Translations under genes and position numbers: made by a program
From: Spirochaetia bacterium UBA5550
GTDB taxonomy: Bacteria > Spirochaetota > UBA4802 > UBA5550
Reading direction: 5' to 3'
Length of the DNA stretch: 11,800 nucleotides
Assembly (NCBI GenBank): GCA_002425885.1
Contig: DINC01000310.1
Span: 1 to 11,800, forward strand
The notes under the pieces: model-generated
Seen by the model: only the letters and a program-made list of their open reading frames with translations
Database searches by the model: none
What the model was told of the DNA's origin: nothing
In this document: positions 7,634-11,800 of the stretch, piece by piece
How the letters are laid out: each line of letters begins with the position of its first letter
How positions within the stretch are numbered: position 1 is the stretch's first letter

Positions 7634-8366
7634 AACGTATTATCCTGTTAGGTCTTTCATCATCCTCGCACATAACAGCAAAAGTGAAAATGATCTGATC
7701 ATAATAATTAAATTTAATACCCGGATTAAAAAGCCAGTCACTTCCGTCCCTGAAATCCCAGTAAATACGTTCAACTTCAAAGTTAAACCGGAAAAACTCA
7801 CCAAGAGGTATATCAAGTGATGTAAAGTACGAAGTGTTATCAGGTTTATAATCAGGCTGAGTTGGAGTTCTGATCCCCACACTTAAATACTGCTCTGAAT
7901 CAAAAAGATAAATTGACCCGGTAAAGACAAAGTAAGGCCCGTAAATTACACGGTTAAGATCATTCTTTTCATCCTCATCATCGTCATCTTCAAGGCCTTC
8001 ATATCCTGTATAGAATGAATCATAACCGGCAGCAATGGCTATGGGGAATGCCTCATGGCCGTCAGTAAATTTAATTTTTGCAATAACACCGGGCACATTA
8101 AACTGCGGTTCATCACGCCCTATTGCGCTCTGTACATCCAGTGACACGCCGAGATATACTATATCATGAAGCCCCAGGAATGTCTTAAACTCCATGACGC
8201 CGTTGTCATATTCAAGAAGCGATATCTTATATGTACCACGGGCAATTGTAAAAGCTGTTGGTGTATCAATAACCGAGGTCAGCTTCCCCTGGGGATATAT
8301 ATCTGTTTTATAAAATAGAAGAATCAGCATGGAGAAAACAGCAGCTTTCACTGTAAATTGTTTCAT
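7611..8366 (-). CDS. Putative outer-membrane beta-barrel protein with acidic loop (family not recognised)
   Basis: A 251-residue protein I do not recognise by family. Residues 1 to about 26 look like a signal peptide (Lys2, hydrophobic VFSMLILLF, then polar). The rest is an alternation of aromatic-rich strands and polar turns (KISLLEYD, YLGVSLDV, AIAIAAGYD, YFVFTGSIYL, FRFNFEVERIYW, IIFTFAVM), and the chain ends in Phe after a strand-like RIIRFEYHGEF, as outer-membrane proteins do for BAM recognition. An uninterrupted acidic run of eight residues (126-133) lies where an extracellular loop would be and could bind cations. The gene sits 64 bp after rph and overlaps the next gene. No strong ribosome site precedes the ATG. 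The barrel assignment is inference from composition; substrate and role are unknown. Confidence 0.7.
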   Translation of the reverse strand: MKQFTVKAAVFSMLILLFYKTDIYPQGKLTSVIDTPTAFTIARGTYKISLLEYDNGVMEFKTFLGLHDIVYLGVSLDVQSAIGRDEPQFNVPGVIAKIKFTDGHEAFPIAIAAGYDSFYTGYEGLEDDDDEDEKNDLNRVIYGPYFVFTGSIYLFDSEQYLSVGIRTPTQPDYKPDNTSYFTSLDIPLGEFFRFNFEVERIYWDFRDGSDWLFNPGIKFNYYDQIIFTFAVMCEDDERPNRIIRFEYHGEF

Positions 8367-8430
8367 TACAATACCATTGTCAGTTTTTTTATTAATATCG
8401 GCTGATTTTAAAAATTGATGGAGAGTTTTG

Positions 8431-9150
8431 TCAGTTACAACAGCTGTTCTGAATATTTATAAGCTCTTCAATCCCTTTTCCGGCGATTTCCACCATTCTG
8501 TTCATCCTGTCCACAGTGAAAGGTGCCTGTTCACTTGAGCCCTGTATTTCAATTAATTCAAAATTACTGTTCATTACAATATTCATATCAACATCAGCAC
8601 GGGAGTCCTCTGAATAATCGAGATCAAGAAGGATCTCGTCATCAACAATCCCGATTGAAATGGCCGCAATATTCCCCTTTAGCGGGCTTTCTGTAAGCAG
8701 CCCTTCGCGAAGCATTCGATCTACAGCAAGTTTCATTGCTATATAACCGCCCGTTATAGAAGCTGTACGTGTGCCGCCGTCAGCCTGAAGCACATCGCAG
8801 TCAATAAACATTGAATATCCCTGGAAACGTCCTAGATCAATCCCTGCGCGGAGAGATCTGCCGATGAGTCTCTGGATCTCAACTGAACGTCCGTCCCTCT
8901 TACTGAATTCACGTTTTGTTCTTTTTCCTGTTGAATAGGGGAGCATAGTGTATTCAGCAGTAAGCCAGCCGGTGTTTTTATTCTTTGCGTGTTCCGGAAC
9001 ATCTGTATCTATACTTGCAGCGCAGATGACTTTTGTATCCCCCATACTGAACAGTACTGAACCGTATGAGTTACGGCATATATCTATGATTACTGAGGTT
9101 TCTCTAATTGAAGAAGTCCCCCTGGTACTGTTCTTTCTTAAGTTCTTCAT
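8431..9150 (-). CDS. rph: Ribonuclease PH
   Basis: RNase PH is a phosphorolytic 3'-5' exoribonuclease that trims tRNA 3' ends, usually as a hexamer. From the ATG at 9150 the protein is 239 residues, the normal length. It shows GSVLFSMGDTKVICAAS (30-46), GWLTAEYTMLP (61-71), RDGRSVEIQRLIGRSLRA (85-102), the phosphate-binding GGTRTAS (125-131), and the metal-site block LDLDYSEDSRADVDMN (175-190), then EIQGSSEQAPF near the end. I chose ATG 9150 because AGGG (9160-9157) lies six bases upstream and length fits; the frame stays open to 9258 but that part has no family resemblance. The N-terminal RxDGR motif is degenerate (RKNSTR, 5-10), and this segment overlaps the preceding gene by 47 bp. Confidence 0.94.
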   Translation of the reverse strand: MKNLRKNSTRGTSSIRETSVIIDICRNSYGSVLFSMGDTKVICAASIDTDVPEHAKNKNTGWLTAEYTMLPYSTGKRTKREFSKRDGRSVEIQRLIGRSLRAGIDLGRFQGYSMFIDCDVLQADGGTRTASITGGYIAMKLAVDRMLREGLLTESPLKGNIAAISIGIVDDEILLDLDYSEDSRADVDMNIVMNSNFELIEIQGSSEQAPFTVDRMNRMVEIAGKGIEELINIQNSCCN

Positions 9151-10303
9151 CAAGTTCCCTGTTTTCTTCCCTGAGTTTTTTAATCTCTTTAAGGTCCTCA
9201 ATTTTCCTGTCAATGTTTTTATGGTAAGGGTTATAATCCCTTGCTGTATTGAATTCATTTACAGCTGAGTCAATATCATCAGCAACGAAGTGTTTTATCC
9301 CCTTCCTGTAATGAGCTTCGGCCTTAACTTTATCCTCAACAGTAATTACCTTTGGTATCAGTTTAAATGTTGCAGTAATGGAATAAACAGGGCCGAAAAT
9401 ACCGTTATCAGAATATGATGCATCCAGTCCGAAAGCTACATCTTTAATCGCATAGTTGAAACCCATACCCATGGTATAAGTACCGGCATCATTGAACCGC
9501 CAGCCCCCTCTAAGATATAAAATTTCAAGATAGTTTAGCTCAACCCCGGTATTTATTCTGAAACTCTCCTCAAAACCGTAAGTAAAATCATATAGATCAG
9601 AGATATTGATCATGTATTCGGTAAAATCAACATTGAATCCAAACCACTTTGTCATCTTGTATGAAGTACCGAACCTTATCATTCGCGGCAAAGGGTCATC
9701 CTTGGCATTTGTGCCGAGGTTAAGTATGGATAATCCGACACTGAAGTTTCTTAAGGGGCTGTCAAATGGTGAATAGAGATACATATCCTTAAGTATACCG
9801 ACATCAACAGCAACTGAACTAAGAAAAAGAGTATCAATCTTCTGATAAATATATTTTATAGAACCCCCTAAATAAAAAAGCTCAAGGTCATATCCGTAAC
9901 CGGCACTGAAGTTGCCATTGTAAAACTGCACCTCTCCTGCTTCATTTCCGTCAATATCGATCTTTTCAAAAGGGGGCACCCAGAAAAATGAATTTGAAAT
10001 AGCGAGCCATCCTCCGTACACTTTCTGTGCCATGCTGATATTTTCGAACCTTGAATCCAGAATAAGCTCATGGTGGAATATTGAAAGAACCGGATATTTC
10101 AATGTAGCAAGGCCTGCGGGATTGTAATAAAGAGAGTTTATATCATTTATTTCAGCAGTGAAGGCCTCCCCCATACCGAGAGGTCTGCTTCCGACTCCAA
10201 GTTCCAGGAAATCCGCACCGGATGTGCCAATGCTCCCCTCTGCATAAAGCATAGAGGGGAGAGACAGAAGGAGCAGGAGATATATAATTCTAATTATCTT
10301 CAT
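9104..10303 (-). CDS. PorV/PorQ-like outer-membrane protein with C-terminal TPR and coiled coil
   Basis: A 399-residue protein. The signal peptide spans 1-21 (cleavage after LYA). The mature start carries the PorV/UPF0164-type signature: GTSGADFLELGVGSRPLGMGEAFTA (26-50) and SLYYNPAGLA (57-66), followed by a FadL-like barrel to about residue 318. In FCB bacteria PorV escorts type IX secretion cargo, but relatives in other phyla have unknown roles, and no other secretion component is present here. After the barrel comes a soluble tail: a TPR-like helix pair (EAHYRKGIKHFVADDIDSAVNEFNTA, 329-354) followed by a charged coiled coil (362-392). A tail after the last strand is unusual for this family and would sit in the periplasm. 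There is no clear ribosome site; a weak promoter (TTGCGT 10361-10356, TATCCT 10338-10333) may lie upstream. Confidence 0.85.
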   Translation of the reverse strand: MKIIRIIYLLLLLSLPSMLYAEGSIGTSGADFLELGVGSRPLGMGEAFTAEINDINSLYYNPAGLATLKYPVLSIFHHELILDSRFENISMAQKVYGGWLAISNSFFWVPPFEKIDIDGNEAGEVQFYNGNFSAGYGYDLELFYLGGSIKYIYQKIDTLFLSSVAVDVGILKDMYLYSPFDSPLRNFSVGLSILNLGTNAKDDPLPRMIRFGTSYKMTKWFGFNVDFTEYMINISDLYDFTYGFEESFRINTGVELNYLEILYLRGGWRFNDAGTYTMGMGFNYAIKDVAFGLDASYSDNGIFGPVYSITATFKLIPKVITVEDKVKAEAHYRKGIKHFVADDIDSAVNEFNTARDYNPYHKNIDRKIEDLKEIKKLREENRELDEELKKEQYQGDFFN

Positions 10304-10382
10304 TTTATTTATTATGACATTTAAATCGATTCAGGATACAGGATAGCTCCAAATTACGCAAGAAAATAATTGATATGCAATA

Positions 10383-10889
10383 TTAAAGAAACAGTCTGGT
10401 AAAAGAATCGCCATCATAACCTGAACCGGCATCAATGGACTCCATTGAAACTATATTTTCACTGACATTTATTTCATCAATCATAACGGAGATCTCTTTT
10501 TTTTCATTTTCTGAGGTAACAAGTATACATTTATCAATGCCGATCCTCATGAAAAAGGAGTCTCTCTCCAGCTGTTTTCTGATTCTTGAAAGGAGAAGTT
10601 TCAGAATAAACATATTCTCTTTTACTGAAAAATTATCAAGGGTAAGTATAGAACGCGTCATACCCTTTACTGCCGGTGAAGTCATCACAAGTTCAATCAT
10701 CAGAAGCGCTTCTTCATAAGAAAATTCCGATGAATAAAAATTAAAGCGGTTTTTCATAGCGTAAAGAGAGAATGGAATCTGCATATCTCTTTTTAACATC
10801 TCAAAAAAATCATTTTCACTATAATGCTCTTTTCCCGCATCAGGTATTACGGCAAGGATCGGAGAAAGATACTGTTCAAATGAGCTCAT
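10383..10889 (-). CDS. Uncharacterised protein, probable C-terminal half of a split/interrupted gene
   Basis: A 168-residue ORF (from its first ATG) that I do not recognise. It is predicted soluble, alpha/beta, without signal peptide or membrane segment; a long helix-rich centre (about 58-111) precedes a strand-rich end (KCILVTSENEKKEISVMIDEIN). No Shine-Dalgarno lies near the ATG; the nearest purine run, GGAAG, is 19 bases away. The reading frame stays open upstream for 11 further codons, coding DDNGSLIIKNI, up to a TGA that is exactly the stop of the preceding ORF. The two ORFs are therefore in one frame. I think this is the C-terminal part of a single ~395-residue product, or a piece left by a recent nonsense mutation; a separate coupled gene remains possible. 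Confidence 0.6.
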   Translation of the reverse strand: MSSFEQYLSPILAVIPDAGKEHYSENDFFEMLKRDMQIPFSLYAMKNRFNFYSSEFSYEEALLMIELVMTSPAVKGMTRSILTLDNFSVKENMFILKLLLSRIRKQLERDSFFMRIGIDKCILVTSENEKKEISVMIDEINVSENIVSMESIDAGSGYDGDSFTRLFL

Positions 10890-10922
10890 AATGTTTTTTA
10901 TAATCAGGCTTCCATTGTCATC

Positions 10923-10925
10923 TCA
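10923..10925 (-). other. In-frame TGA joining two ORFs (nonsense, recoding or split point)
   Basis: The TGA lies between an upstream open frame of 215 codons and a downstream open frame of 179 codons (11 before the first ATG plus 168). The context is TGC AGC CTT TGA GAT, i.e. Cys-Ser-Leu-UGA-Asp, so a decoded UGA as selenocysteine would form a CxxU pair. A loose stem can be drawn from 10925-10913 to 10893-10881 (10 of 13 pairs, 19-base loop), which starts at the TGA, but its large loop does not look like a classic bacterial SECIS. What the sequence shows is frame continuity; the cause is undecided. Confidence 0.6.
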
Positions 10926-11558
10926 AAGGCTGCATAATCTTACAAAATATATTACCCTGTTATTATCACCAGACTGGAAAACCGTTTCGAGCTTTTTCTT
11001 AAAAAAGAGATCTGTATCTATTGCAGCATAATCCAGAATATATCCTCTGTTGTTTGCATACATACCTTTAAAAAGAGGGTCCTTTGTGCTGAAAAAAAGA
11101 TCTGTTGTCAATGCTTCATCGATTCTGTTTAAATCAGTTCTGAATGCTGCATCAATAAAATTATATTTCATTATGAGAAAACGGCTGAATCCGATCTGCT
11201 TCATCCCTGTTTCGATATAATCATCAAGATCATCGATATCGTCATAAACATTTATATCAAGTGAGAATGGATTAAATTCAGAGGTTACTTTTGCTGCATC
11301 AGCTTCATGCTTGAGCCTGTAAAGGAGCTGATCACATTTCTGCAGCAGCGTGTATTTCAAACCGGGATCTATCTTTTCAGTACCGGGTGTTTCTGTATCT
11401 GAGGTTTTTTCATGAGAGTAGATTTTATTCAGCAGAGAACTGAGTTCAGGATTAAAAGTTTTTTCTCTGAGTATATTAACAGGGGCCGCTGCGGGAGCTT
11501 CCGGTTCACTATCAAGGTCTTCAACAGTTACCTTAAGCAGTTCAGTATTCTGAAGCAT
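10923..11558 (-). CDS. Uncharacterised protein, probable N-terminal half of a split/interrupted gene
   Basis: An ORF of 215 codons from the first ATG (11570); I favour the fifth codon, ATG 11558, because GGAG (11568-11565) is six bases before it. No family is recognised. A disordered, Ala/Pro/Glu-rich N-terminus (about residues 15-65) is followed by a helix (LKYTLLQKCDQLLYRLKHEADAA) and a mixed alpha/beta end with strands FSRFLIMKYNF and RVIYFVRL. That could suit a small sensory or GAF-like fold, but this is a guess. No signal peptide or membrane segment is seen, so it is probably cytoplasmic. It stops at TGA in the middle of what looks like a continuing frame: the next ORF follows in phase. 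It is the first gene of the long minus-strand block and is divergent from the tRNA. Confidence 0.65.
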   Translation of the reverse strand: MLQNTELLKVTVEDLDSEPEAPAAAPVNILREKTFNPELSSLLNKIYSHEKTSDTETPGTEKIDPGLKYTLLQKCDQLLYRLKHEADAAKVTSEFNPFSLDINVYDDIDDLDDYIETGMKQIGFSRFLIMKYNFIDAAFRTDLNRIDEALTTDLFFSTKDPLFKGMYANNRGYILDYAAIDTDLFFKKKLETVFQSGDNNRVIYFVRLCSL

Positions 11559-11570
11559 CATAATCTCCAT

Positions 11571-11720
11571 ACATTTAACTCTTATCTGAATTAACGGTAT
11601 TTTTGCACACTATCTTGACACAATTAAACAATAAATATATTTCAGAAATTCAAAAGTTATGCCACAATAATTTATCTTTAAAAAAATCTTTAAAATCAGA
11701 TTTTTTTAAACAAAATCTTG
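11571..11720. promoter_or_regulatory. AT-rich divergent intergenic region with a second plus-strand promoter-like site
   Basis: No gene is seen here. It separates the unknown minus-strand gene from the tRNA. On the plus strand a perfect TTGACA (11615-11620) is followed by TATATT (11636-11641, 15-bp spacer) or TATTTC (17-bp spacer), which may be a second promoter facing the tRNA. The promoter of the minus-strand block should also be here, but I see no convincing sigma-70 pair on that strand. Confidence 0.3.
11677..11710. repeat. 13-bp AT-rich perfect inverted repeat upstream of the tRNA promoter
   Basis: TTTAAAAAAATCT (11677-11689) is the exact reverse complement of AGATTTTTTTAAA (11698-11710), with an 8-bp spacer. 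The right arm reaches to 10 bases before the -35 of the tRNA promoter, where an A/T-tract UP element would bind the RNA polymerase alpha subunit. It could also fold as a weak hairpin ending in seven T's and act as an attenuator for the upstream promoter-like site, or serve as a protein-binding palindrome. The function is inferred from position. Confidence 0.4.
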
Positions 11721-11750
11721 TTGACATAATACGGGTTGATTTGTTATTTA
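11721..11750 (+). promoter_or_regulatory. Promoter of the tRNA gene
   Basis: A perfect -35 TTGACA (11721-11726) is followed after 18 bp by TATTTA (11745-11750) carrying an extended -10 TG at 11742-11743. A/T tracts immediately upstream could form an UP element. Transcription would start near 11757, about 17 bases before the mature tRNA 5' end. Confidence 0.55.
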
Positions 11751-11773
11751 TCTTCCTGTCTTTAACGCTACAT

Positions 11774-11800
11774 TCCCCTGTAGCTCAGTCGGTAGAGCAG
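11774..11800 (+). tRNA. tRNA gene, 5' part only (probably tRNA-Asn)
   Basis: The first 27 bases of a tRNA are visible: a 7-base acceptor arm TCCCCTG, then TA, the D-stem GCTC, the D-loop AGTCGGTA, and the closing GAGC. The window ends before the anticodon. A 5' T in the acceptor stem is characteristic of bacterial tRNA-Asn, hence the tentative identity. Further tRNAs may follow beyond the window. Confidence 0.85.

Noticed and set aside
9151..9258. N-terminal extension of RNase PH to the ATG at 9258
   Set aside because: The extra 36 residues have no family resemblance, lie wholly within the PorV-like gene, and the ATG at 9150 has a good AGGG ribosome site and gives the normal length.
11649..11664. 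Sigma-54-like site on the minus strand (TGGCATAACTTTTGAA) upstream of the unknown ORF
   Set aside because: The -24 GG is present with the right 10-base gap, but the obligatory -12 GC reads GA; in AT-rich DNA this match is too weak to report.
1..11800. CRISPR arrays, insertion sequences, prophage or defence genes
   Set aside because: No regularly spaced repeats, transposase or integrase motifs, or recognisable defence domains were seen on either strand.

Overview
The window reads as ordinary chromosome from a moderately AT-rich, diderm (Gram-negative-type) bacterium. Two predicted outer-membrane beta-barrel proteins, one of them PorV/PorQ-like, show that it has an outer membrane. The PorV-like protein and a phosphoglucosamine mutase of the 'archaeal/Bacteroidetes' type point to the FCB group or to spirochaetes and related uncultured phyla. 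I cannot fix the phylum from this sequence alone. Shine-Dalgarno sequences are used by several genes (slyD, secA, glmM, rph), and TGA is used as an ordinary stop (for example by rph).

Layout: positions 1-1598 carry a short plus-strand unit, a SlyD-like FKBP prolyl isomerase with a Cys-rich tail followed 15 bp later by a Gfo/Idh/MocA-family oxidoreductase. It converges on a long minus-strand block, and a perfect 9-bp-stem hairpin sits between the two. The minus block, in transcription order from 11570 down to 1711, holds: two uncharacterised ORFs separated only by one in-frame TGA; a PorV-like barrel protein with a C-terminal TPR/coiled coil; RNase PH (rph, overlapping the PorV-like gene); a small outer-membrane barrel protein; a membrane-anchored DUF192 protein; HflX GTPase (these three chained by overlaps); a 180-bp gap; SecA; and GlmM (coupled to secA by a 3-bp gap). 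The last 30 bases start a tRNA gene on the plus strand, probably tRNA-Asn. It is driven by a promoter with a perfect -35 and an A/T-rich upstream region.

Functionally the block mixes envelope biogenesis (SecA export, GlmM amino-sugar supply, two barrel proteins, a lipid-anchored or exported DUF192 protein) with RNA and ribosome housekeeping (RNase PH, HflX). No mobile element, CRISPR array or obvious defence system is visible. The observation most worth following is at 10383-11570. Two unknown 'genes' lie in the same reading frame and are separated by a single TGA plus 11 coding-like codons, and the second has no ribosome-binding site. This is either one ~395-residue gene broken by a nonsense change, a recoded UGA (the context is Cys-Ser-Leu-UGA), or a genuine split gene.
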